A stretch of DNA of 64,000 bases from Lithospermum erythrorhizon (Eukaryota; Streptophyta; Magnoliopsida; Boraginales; Boraginaceae). A program made the translations under genes and the position numbers. The DNA lies in NCBI GenBank assembly GCA_019722365.1, contig JADFUC010000827.1, forward strand, positions 1-64,000. Reading direction: 5' to 3'. The notes under the pieces are model-generated. The model was not told where the DNA came from. It ran no database searches and worked only from the letters and a program-made list of their open reading frames with translations. The first letter of the stretch is position 1, and each line of letters opens with the position of its first letter. Of the stretch, positions 23,631 to 36,964 are shown in pieces.

Positions 23631-24556
23631 ATGGATCATTGTGGCCCATAATTTTTTCTGTTCTGTTTCTTTGGCTTAATATTGAATCTAATATGCGCCT
23701 CGAATCTAAAGATATCTGGCCAGGAAAATCCTTTTGGAGTGCAAGTAATATATGATCTTCAAATTTTGGCGTATTTATAATCGTCACACATGTGCCGTAT
23801 GGTTATCCACTTGTTAAGAAACTATGTTCATACCGAATATTGTCGGCAGCCGAGCCGTTCTGAGACAAAGCACGGCGTTTTGGTAGTGGATCTCTCACCC
23901 GATATCCCGAATTTTCGTCTATATCTCTTGGAAATGTTGATGGAGCCTCCACCATTAGTTTTCTTATCGGCCCGTCGTCGAAGCGAAGAGGAAATCGACT
24001 TCGATCCACTGGAAGCTGAGGAGAACAAAATGTTGCTAAATGGTTATTTCTATAATGTGTGATAGCGGAGTGGGGACAAATGAGGGTGACACATTTTGGG
24101 GTAAAGTTTCAGAGTACCTGAAGGAGAACTATGGAGATGGCAACGACAGGACCTCGGTACAATGCAAGAGTCACTTTCGTCAAATTAATAAAAAACTATC
24201 CATTTTTGTGGGTTGTTCTGTTGTGCATCTGAGCGGAAAATAGTAGCAGTTGGTCGGCAACTGACTACATATCAAGTGCAAGTTGTACCGAGAGTGCACA
24301 GAGGAAAATGTTTCTTTCTTCTAGAAGAATGGAAGTTGGTCAAGCCTTGACCTAGGTATTTGGGGGAACAATGCATGCAGTAGTAGATCGAGGAAAGTGT
24401 CGCTTGATGATGAATTCTCGATTCCTTCCTCGCTTGATCAGGAAGGTAGGAGACATGAAAGAAGGTAGAGCTCCATCGAGCAAATCATCGACACCCAAAG
24501 AGAAAAAGAAAGAGGAAACCTGTGAAGAGTTAACTAATTTAACCTGCCTTTCGTGA
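23631..24556 (+). pseudogene. PIF/Harbinger ORF1 (Myb/SANT-like accessory protein), degenerate
   Basis: The most readable part is the frame from 24040 to 24243: VGTNEGDTFWGKVSEYLKE, then RTSVQCKSHFRQINKKLS, then FVGC. This is the trihelix/Myb-like core ('VGTNQ...FW..V...F......RT..SL..RW..IN..V..F.GC') of the plant Harbinger ORF1 family. These proteins bind the element's DNA and carry the transposase to it. Upstream, out of frame, are FDPLEAEENKMLLNGYFYN and a start ATGGATCATTGTGG at 23631. Downstream, WKLVKP is followed by a lysine/glutamate-rich tail (SSTPKEKKKEETCEEL) that also fits the family's C-terminus. Several frameshifts and stops make it a pseudogene. Confidence 0.65.
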
Positions 24557-24934
24557 AACCACTAGAACAATCGGAGAGTACACTGCTAGCTTCTGCAATT
24601 TATATTTAGGTATGCAGCGTGTTAAGAAGTTGGAGATGTTGCGGCGTTGAAGAACAAGAAACGTGCTATAGGCGACTTACAATATGTTGTTGAAGGAGTT
24701 CTTCCCAGACTAGTTGCGAGTTGTGTGTGTTTTATTTGCCGGAGTTGTGTGTGTTTTTATTTTTCGAGGTTGCGTGTTTTATTTCCGAGTTGTGTGTTTA
24801 TTTCCAAATTGTGTGTTCTTAAGATAATAATTTGTGGGATGTGAAATGTATGTTTTATTTCAATGTATCCGTTTGAATAAAAGTAATGTTTCGTAATGGT
24901 ATTGAAACATTGGTCATTCTTTCAAACTGTCATT

Positions 24935-25205
24935 GACTAGTCATTGCTCCGGCGTAGCGTGACTAGTCAAAGCACAAAATTCCAAATCTAATAAATCCAA
25001 AAATCGTCCCTTGGCTCGGCACTTGACTAGTCATAGCTCTGCCATGAATTGACTAGTCATTGCTCCGACATGACGTGACTAGTCATAGCTCTGACATGAC
25101 GTGATAAGTCATAGGACACAAAATTCCAAATCTAATCCAAAATCGTCCTTTAGCTCCGGCAGCTGGCGTGACTAGTCATAGCTCGACATGAAGTGATGAC
25201 TAGTC
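24935..25205. repeat. GACTAGTC palindrome repeats before the transposase gene
   Basis: The 8-bp palindrome GACTAGTC starts at 24935, 24961, 25025, 25051, 25077, 25170 and 25198, plus a one-mismatch copy (GATAAGTC) at 25103. Most copies sit in a 26-bp unit, GACTAGTCATAGCTCCGACA with TGACGT. A second longer unit, ACAAAATTCCAAATCTAAT, occurs at about 24973 and 25116, so the block was itself duplicated. It ends about 20 bases before the TATA box of the second Harbinger gene. Confidence 0.8.
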
Positions 25206-25226
25206 ATAGCTCAGACATGACTTTCG

Positions 25227-25237
25227 CTATAAATAAA
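25227..25237 (+). promoter_or_regulatory. TATA box of Harbinger transposase gene
   Basis: CTATAAATAAA lies directly after the GACTAGTC block and about 60 bases before the first in-phase ATG region (25294) of the transposase relic. Confidence 0.5.
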
Positions 25238-25293
25238 GAGTCACCGTAATTTGAATACCGCTGAAACTTAGCTCGTCTTCCTTACGTATCTTG

Positions 25294-26481
25294 ATGGATG
25301 TACCCGAACAAATGCTGACCTCGAAGAATTACAACAACGAGTGGGACTTAGGAAGAGCTATAGCGACAAGCAACAAAAAATTAGGAAAGAGCTCGAAAAG
25401 ATGAAACAATCAATCAAATAAGAAAATCTATAAGTAGGGATAAATGCATTTGCCCGTAGGAGAATTTCGCTGGCCGTATTCAACGATCGTGCGATTGCTT
25501 GAAATGCGATTCGAGATGAAGATTTCGAATGAGAAGACCATTGTTTCTCAATTGTAAAACTTTATCAAGTATGTGACTCTTGACTTCGAAGGAGATAATG
25601 CGAGCAAGCTTGGTTTGACACATCGAGGAAGTGTAAATGCAGCGTGCTCGCATATGATCCTCCTTGAATGCTTGTGATGAGCCAGATCTCACGCATGGTA
25701 CACTCGTAATTTTGCGAAGGTGCTTTGTTTGAATGAATACTTAAGGCGACGAATGTGGAGGACTGCGGGGAGACTCACTACGGGTTGGTCGTGTGGATTT
25801 CAGGAATGATTGGAAGTATCGGTGCATGCATTAGGAGTGGCGAAATTATCACAAGGCGTAGCACGGACGGTTACAAGTGGGCCTTGAGCGCAGCGACAAT
25901 TACTACTCGAGGCAGTTGCATCGTATGATTTGTGGATATGGCATGCTTTTTTTGGATTGCCGGGTACATTAAACGATATAAATGTACTAGATAGGTCACC
26001 GGTTTTTGACGATATTGAGTCAGGTGAAGCTCCGGAGGTGAACCCGGTAATGAATGATAAACTTGATATAATCTTGCATCTTATCTTGCCCGGCGGTATC
26101 TATCCCGTAGCTGTCTTTGTCAGTCGATTCAAATGCCCCAGACGAAAGCGCAATTGTTTGCCAAACAACGGGAATCGTACGGAAGGATGTGGGCAGCGTT
26201 CGAGGTTCAGCTTGGCGCTTTGCCATTATTCGCCAACTTGACTAGGATATGGGATCTCGATGTCTTAGGTAGATAATGAGGACATGCGTGTTATTTTACA
26301 TAACATGATGATGGAGGATGAGCAGGATACATATTCCGCAGAAACTAAAGAAGGAAAATCTCGACTTGAACTTCTCCGAACAATCACAGGTCAGCTTCGT
26401 CTTTCAATGTCCAACCACAGTGCGCCTCGATTTCAAATTAATGTCGAGGCCGATCCAGAATCGGATATTCATAGTCAGTAG
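25294..26481 (+). pseudogene. PIF/Harbinger DDE transposase (HARBI1-like nuclease), degenerate
   Basis: The clearest segment, 25912-26100, reads AVASYDLWIWHAFFGLPGTL, then NDINVLDRSPVFDDI and GEAPEVNPVMN. This is the signature around the second catalytic aspartate of plant Harbinger transposases. After a frame change near 26115 come PQTKAQLFAKQRESY, an ARFAIIRQ-like stretch split across two frames, and TRIWDLDVL. The frame 26284-26481 gives MRVILHNMMMEDEQDTYSAE, the family's conserved C-terminal 'ILHNMI.EDE'. The N-terminal third (25294-25900) is readable only in fragments. Frameshifts rule out an active enzyme. It follows ORF1 on the same strand, the usual order for this superfamily. Confidence 0.8.
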
Positions 26482-28080
26482 AATTTATGATAGGGTCAAC
26501 ATATTCGGTTGAAGAAGGATCGTCGACCATATACGCGGAATAAATTTGGAACCCAGTAGATTTTTTAAAAAACCCTGAAGTTTACTATGTTGTATTGTGT
26601 GTTTTATGAACATGTTTTCAATAATTTAGTATGTTTTCTTATTATGTATGTACTTTCGAAGGATTCGAGTGATGAATAATATTGTGTATTTTAAAAAATT
26701 ATAATATTATTTATTTTATTACTAAAATATTATAGGTTTTGAAATTCAAAAATATATATATATACTATTAAAAATATGTTTTAAAATATATATGAAATAA
26801 AAAATTATTAAAATATTTTAAAAAATTAAAATTAATAAAAATATAATTTTAAAAATTATAATATTATTTATTGTATTATATTTAATAATTATATATATAT
26901 GAAATAAGTAAAGAAGAAATAAGAAATATAGTAGAATTTATATGTTGGAGTATTTGAAGTGAGAAAGTAATTTGATCACACTTGAATGAGGCATAACTGT
27001 CTTTTGGTAAAAAGTAGGTGTTATTTGAAATCTTAGGCGACGAGGAAGTGTTAAATTTGACGTCACGTAGGAAGTATCAATTAAACGACAAAGAATAATT
27101 TGCATTGCTTGCATCAAAAGGAAAATCTTGTAGATGATCATTACCATTGTGTAGATGAGCAATACCTTCCTCATCATGTACTTTCTTATATTTCTTACTT
27201 TAATAATTGTACGGAGTAAATGAGTATTTATTATTAAATCATTCGTTATATGGTATATAAATATTATGTTAAATAAAAGACATAAAAGGTGACACCTATC
27301 GAAGATATATGATCATGGACAATTTATTTTACTAGTATAATTTATTTCAAAGAAGAGTCATAAGCATCTTCCTTCCACTATAAATATCACATTTTTTTTA
27401 TCGAACTCAAAATATGCAATTTATTATACTATGACTTCTCAATAAAACACCCATATATTGTATAGTCAACATCATTGCATCTTCCATTGTTTACGGGTGC
27501 ATGACACACCATTTTATGAGTATCTAATTTAGCAAATTTTATCCCATTCAATTTAGATTTTGAACAAGAACTTGATTAAGTGAACCAAGCGGACAAACGA
27601 CTTGCCTCACCTCGTAAAAAAAATACTCCGTAATATACCATACAAGTTCGACTCCAATTTATATTATACTTTTTTTAGCGGGGGGACCCGTATCCTATTC
27701 TTCAGTCGCATTGTAAGCGCCAGCCCAGAGCGCGATAGGCTATAATAAAGCATTCGAATGCTTAATGCCCAAGCCAGCGTTGTGTGAGCCAGGCTTCGAT
27801 TAATAAAGTGTTAGTAGGGGAATGATTTCGCTGGCACTCGCATTATGGTCAGCTACTACTAAATTTGGTGGCACTTATGGGTTCAATACATATTATCTGT
27901 ACTTGTTAACCTCATTGATCGTATACTATGTACCTTTATAAATTAATTGGAAAAATAAATGGAGTATAACACAAATCCTGATTTTATTTTCCCCAACATA
28001 ATATCCACATAGGATATACAATTGAATTATTTGATTAAATCCTTTTGTCAGGAAATGTAAAATAAAATCAACAGCTGAAC
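26482..28080. other. AT-rich intergenic DNA between Harbinger relic and RABE1
   Basis: Runs of very high AT content lie at 26690-26900. A short GC-richer island (27670-27850) holds the perfect 16-bp palindrome AAGCATTCGAATGCTT (about 27747-27762) within a longer imperfect inverted repeat, which could be a MITE core. The 3' end of the Harbinger element should lie in the first part of this interval but I could not find matching terminal repeats. No gene is seen. Confidence 0.4.
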
Positions 28081-28177
28081 AGTGTTGATACGGTTGTCTA
28101 GCTTCGGTCCTGTTTTAACTAGTCTCTCATATTTTCCCCCATTCCCCAGCCCGCCTCTCTCTTCTCAGATCTACCTG

Positions 28178-28272
28178 GTAATTATTAATATTATTATTTC
28201 CCGATTTCATCACATATATACATTATTATCATCAAATTAATTTATATAATGTTGTTGTTTTATTATTTATAG
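28178..28272 (+). other. RABE1: Likely 5'UTR intron of RABE1
   Basis: The CT-rich leader (28120-28177, with CTCTCTTCTCAGATCTACCT) is followed by GGTAATTATT and, 95 bases on, by TTATTTATAG before GGTAAATTAAAAAGGGGG and the ATG at 28318. Donor, acceptor and AT-rich interior fit a small intron in the untranslated leader. Confidence 0.5.
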
Positions 28273-28317
28273 GGTAAATTAAAAAGGGGGAAATCATAAA
28301 ATCCAAGAAACAATTCA

Positions 28318-31484
<3,167 letters not shown>

Positions 31485-34400
31485 GTAAGTTTTGTACTTC
31501 AGGGTATTGTTCCTTTTAGTTCATCAATCCGTTCGGGTGGTGACTTAATATTATTACTTTATCTCCTTTTGGCAACAAGTTACCCTTTCAGTATTGTTAA
31601 GCTACCGTTATTTTCATGTACTAAGAAGTCAAAAGATTTTATTTTTCCCACTCTTGAATATAATGAATAAATCAAAATGACTCATTTCTGAATTTAGAAC
31701 TACCATTATTTAAAGTAATAAGTAGTTTTCTACTCCTCTCCTTTTTCCCAAAAAAAATTTGGAATAATAAATTGTTACTATCAAAAATAGAATTTTAGTA
31801 TTTATTTATTCAAAAATTAAGTTGTCCATCCTTTTAAATTTGTATATTTTTGTTTATTTATCTAATATTAATTCCATTGCTTCCTTAAATAAAATTACTA
31901 GTTTCGCCAATGATATAGTAGATCGAGTCCCTTATTAGGAGCTTACACAATTAATGTAAGCAAGGAGCTTAATATGGTTTTAACTATTGGATTGGTCATT
32001 TAAGTAGAAATTTTAATCTAACGGTCCTCATAAAACAGGGATAATTTGGTATTTTTACATTGATTTTTTAATTTTTGTTATGAAACAGTTACGCCATTTT
32101 TATTTTGAGCAGTTCTTCATACCATAACAATGTGATTTGATGATTTTGTCTTTCATTGTTTATAAAAATTGAGTAAACACTTAAATGAATCTCGAGTAGA
32201 TCATGTTGTACATATAATGTAGGTAGATGGTATGAGATTCTACAAGTATATTTTTTGTTCCAAATCTTTTAGGGAAGTCCAGATATACAATGAATTCAGA
32301 AGAGGGCACTTACCCCCTCACCTTTTTTCTGTTCTTTTTCTCTCTCTATATATCTTATGTCATTGCTCCCCTTGCAAATAAAAAACTATGGCTTCGTCAC
32401 AAACTGAAGCTAGAGTTTCAAAACTTTAATACAGTGAAAGAGATGGCTCCTTCTCATCCCCTACTAGGTCACTCTTACATGATTTAAGGCTCACGGTCCA
32501 CGGAGTATGTGGTTGATCATATCTCTGGATAACATATCTTTCTGAGTAAAGTGAAAGAAAAAAAAAAAGATAAGGTATATATCTCCAGGATCTGTCTACC
32601 ATGAGGGTATGAGGCACATCTAGGATTAGAGGGTAGGTTTCTTAAAGATCGGGACACCCATACCCTGGAAATAAAGTACTGGAAAAATAGAGAAGAAAAT
32701 AAAAATACTGTATTGGTTAATAACACAATTGGTGACATCAATGGTTTGTTTGGATGAGCTTGTATAAGAGAAGTGATGACACTACTATAGAGAAATTAGT
32801 TTAAAAGACAGGAAAAACACCTCTCATATAAAAAAAGAGTATAAAGGACAGGCATATGACAGGAATATTAAAAATTAATAGAAAAGTGAAATAAATATAC
32901 TTCATGTCATATACTGTCGTATGTACTAATATCAAATAATTAATTAATGCTAATTTATAGTAACGGTTTCACTTTAAAGCTAATTGTAGTAGCAGTTAGC
33001 AATTTTGTGAATTAGCATTACACTTTAAAAGACAGTTTACGACAGTTATGTGAATCTTGTCATTTGATGTCGTTTAGGTCAACAACAATTTGCCTTTCGT
33101 CGTTTGATGCATCAATAGTATTTTTGAGTTCATTGATAAATTAAATGATGATTATAATTGATGATAAATTGGTATTTTTAATGTTAATACCATGTGAAAT
33201 GTATATAATCTATCAATTAAATTTGTATATATACCATGTGAAATGTGTTAACTTAGTTATAATTAATTGAAATATCTCAACAAATAGTTTAGTATAAGCA
33301 TTCTTTGAAATATTTCAACAAACATTTTTTGAAATGTTTCAACAAATAGTTTAATGTTAACAATTTATCTTTTATTCTTTGAAATATTTCAACAAATAAA
33401 TTAATGTTAACAATCTATGATATGATGATATAACTTCAACTTTTGTCCATGTACCAAAATATACTCAAGATATTCAACATGTACTCAATCAATGTACCAC
33501 AATATTCAAGTTTATTAGAGCTATATTCAAATTATTAGTTAAAGACTTAAAGATATGCTCGATATTCTAGACATGTTTGAGCATGCAATAATGCCATGAT
33601 ATTGCGTTATTTGCGTCTTACAATTTTGTTTGTTTACAAAATATTATTTGCATGAAGAAAGTACTCCTAGCAAAGAATCACATTTGGATGAAGTGTGATC
33701 CCTTTATAATTATTGAGACTTGATGACAGTGTTTTTTTTTGTAATCAAATCCAAAAGCTAAAATAATGCATGCCAATCGTTTTCGAAACTAAAGAAAATG
33801 TTTTGAACGTATAACTATTTCATGGTTCTAAAATTCAGTAATTTATTATACGAGTATTTGAAAAAAGTATGACAATTACATAAATTGCATCAACGAGTGC
33901 ATTGAGTTTTTTTGCATTGAAGTACGAAAGGGCGTTTTATATTAGTGCAAATACCACCACTACATAAAGTGGGGAAAAGCTACAAAATTATTGAACTAGT
34001 CCATGAAAAAAGCTCAAGATGGCAATTGGGAGATATGGCTAAGCTGACGCTGTTAACACCCAAACTGAAATTGTGGCAATAGTTATAATAATACTGTATG
34101 AATACATGATCACATCTGTTTTTGGGTAGTCAAACTTAATCATCCATGAGGTATTAATTGAGGATGTCTGGTGAGTTTAAGTTATTAATTTGTTTAAAAT
34201 TTGGTTAAGAAGTTATATGTGTCTTAAAATATAAGCTATTTGGTCTGTATGCTCTACAGCAAGATTATATATATATGTGAAATTGTTGCTAGTTTTAGAA
34301 TATAAATATCTCCAAAATATAAGCTATTTGGTATCGTATACTCTAAATAGCTTGTATTAACATAGTGTAAAGTGTTTTAATAGTTTTTAGAGTAAGTATC

Positions 34401-34870
34401 TTTAAAATATAATGACCCAAATGCCAACGTATCTTTCAAAGCCCAACACCTTAAGCATATTGATTCTGCTACGCGCGAGATCAAACTCATTGGTGATGCT
34501 CATAATAACCGTGAATGGAATAGGAACTATCATGTAGACAGTAAAATTTATTAAAAATAATACGTATATTTACAAATACGATTTGTTAAGTTTTAATTAA
34601 AATCATAAATTATCAACATTCAAAACATAGATAATTGTTTTAGAAATGATAAGAGTTATAGTAATGGTATAATGACTTGATGTTTTTAGTTGTTTCCATG
34701 AAAGAATGTTGTGCTTTTGTGCCTCATGTATATGCATAATTGGGAGAGATGCAACTTATGTCTATAATAGTGTACAATTTAGTAAGATAAAGGTGATTCA
34801 TGAATCTATATACCTTATAAAAGTGTTAATCAATTAATGTATTTTATTTTTATTTTTGTTAAGACTATAT
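31485..34870. other. AT-rich DNA downstream of RABE1
   Basis: Exon 7 of RABE1 stays open for 61 more codons to a stop at 31668-31670. From 32780 to 33110 there are short repeats around AAAAGACAG, and one CACTACTATAGAGAAA at 32779 recalls the end of a CACTA element. At 33260-33415 about four copies of TTTGAAATATTTCAACAAATA occur. A piece at 34419-34540 reads as 35-40 open codons (QHLKHIDSATREIKLIGDAH) without a known match. No complete gene is seen. Confidence 0.4.
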
Positions 34871-34879
34871 TATCCCTCT

Positions 34880-36960
34880 CAAATAAAGTTATTTAAAAGA
34901 CATCTAATGATTATCAAACTTCAATAATAATTAGATAATAATGAGAGTTAAAAATCATTAAACATAAAAATAAGAAGTTACAACTTGATGTTACATGACT
35001 CTATTGGATAATTAATATAAATAATGGTGTTTATGTTATTAGTTCATTCTAATTATAGCTCATAATTAAAATATTTGGAAGTTACATGACTTATTATTCC
35101 ACCTTTTGAAAGTTACACAAAGAATATTGAATAATTAGATTAAATAATTATATTTATATATTTACTTCATAACTAAAATGTTTAAAGTGACTTGTAAGTT
35201 CTCATTATTCCCTTATTCATAGTAACACAAAAATAACATATTATTTGTTAATGTAAATATCCATTGTTTATATATAAATTTTAATATGATTTTAACGTAC
35301 CACAACTCAAATGGCAGAAAATATTATAATGTCGTAATTTTTATTCATTTTCTTAGAATGATTCATATGCATGTTGTTAGCTATTTTAGATCAGAAGATC
35401 AAGCAAAGCTTCCAGAACATTATAATTTAACCCTTTCAAATTACCATTGCAGTATACTTTCTCTGACTCTATTGACATAAAATCGATGAAAGGCGATGGA
35501 AGATGTCAAGACATTTTTATATTTTCATTAAATATTTAAATGAATAAATGAAATATTCATTATGGTATGCCGTTTATATTTAATAAGCTTTTATTTTACT
35601 AAGAGTTAACATTGATGTTGTTATACTTTTTGATGATGCTAATAAAAATAAAAAAGTTGAATATGAATAAATACAAAAATACATTCTTTTGAATTAATTA
35701 AAATCAGTTATAATTTATGCATGTAAGTGATCAATTCAAATAAAAGCTTAAAGGACATCAAACTACAATAATAATTAAATAATAATGAGAATTAAAAATT
35801 ATTAAACATAAAAATACATCTTGGAAAAGTCTGACGATGTTACATGACTCACATTGGATAATTAAAAGAAATAATTGTGTTTATGTTAATACTTCATTTT
35901 AATTGCAGCTCATAATTAAAATATTTGAAAGTTACATATTTCTCGTTAGTCCGCCTTTTGAGGATTCACATAATAATATTGAACAATTAAAAATAAAATA
36001 ATTGTATTTATGTATTTACTTCATAATAACTCACATTAAAATATTTGAAAGTTACGTGATTCTCATTATTCCACCTTTTCATAGTTACACAAAAATAACA
36101 TATTATTTTTCACATAAATACCATTATTTTACCCAGGTACAAAACAACATGTACACAATACAGAAAAAGATTACAATATCAACTTTATTCATTTTCTAGA
36201 ATGATTTGTATATATGTTGTTAGCTATTTTAGATAGAATCACCCAAAGAGAAGGCAAAGGGCATTCTGATATAACGGGTTTAATATCTCACGTAGTGATA
36301 ATTACAGAGTTAATTGTTGATTTGGTACTAGATAGTGGGACGAAGTTGCACTTTGGTCCCAAATACTTACATTGTTGCAGATTATTCCCTGAAAGTGGTA
36401 CACGTGTTGCAGTATGGTCCCCGAAAGTGAAAAATATTGTAGTATGGTCCTCGAAAGAATTGAAACGAATGTGCAACATTTGTCACTTTCGGAGACCATA
36501 TTCACAACGCAATACCACTTTTCGAGGACTATCTGTTACAATCTTTAAGTATGTGGGACAAAGTGCAACTAAGACCGTATCTGGACTAAATCAAGTAATT
36601 TCTCAAATACCATTTCTATTACCCAAACAATTATTATTATAGATCAAATTATATCATCAGTCTATTTTCTACGACTTTATTAGAATATAGACTGTTAATG
36701 ACAATGAGGAAATAGATGTCAAGACATTTTTGGTTTGATGTTTACATTTAGATGAATAAACGAAAATATTTATTATGGTTTGATGTTTACATTTAATCGA
36801 TTTAATTTATTTTACTAAGATTTAACATTGATGTTGTTATACTTTTGATGATGGTAATAGATATCAAAAAGTTGAATACAAATAAATATGTAAAATACAC
36901 ATCCTTTTGAATTAAACTAAAATAATATTACCAATTTGTGCATGTAAGTGATCAATTCAA
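34880..36960. repeat. Tandem duplication (about 0.86 kb unit), second copy enlarged
   Basis: Unit 1 (34880-35735) and unit 2 (35736-36960) share CAATAATAATTA, GTTACATGACTC, AGCTCATAATTAAAATATTT, AAAATAACATATTATTT, ATGTTGTTAGCTATTTTAGA, GATGTCAAGACATTTTT, AACATTGATGTTGTTATACT and GCATGTAAGTGATCAATTCA in the same order. The offset is about 842-856 bases until 36235 and about 1217 after 36700, so unit 2 has gained some 375 bases that include the foldback element. Confidence 0.75.
36307..36604. mobile_element. Foldback (long terminal inverted repeat) MITE
   Basis: The two halves are inverted copies. The left arm has TTGCACTTTGGTCCCAAATA near 36347 and GCAGTATGGTCCCCGAAAGT near 36410. The complement of the right arm has TTGCACTTTGTCCCACATAC and GAATATGGTCTCCGAAAGT. 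Arms of about 140 bases meet near 36460. It lies exactly in the segment that unit 2 of the surrounding tandem duplication has gained. The 142-codon frame over it (36214-36642) is a by-product of the arms, not a gene. Confidence 0.7.
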
Positions 36961-36964
36961 ATAA

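Noticed and set aside
27747..27762. 16-bp palindrome as a possible attachment or origin site
   Set aside because: No supporting context in plant nuclear DNA; more likely the centre of a decayed inverted-repeat element.
36214..36642. 142-codon plus frame
   Set aside because: It spans the foldback element; the frame is a by-product of the two inverted arms.
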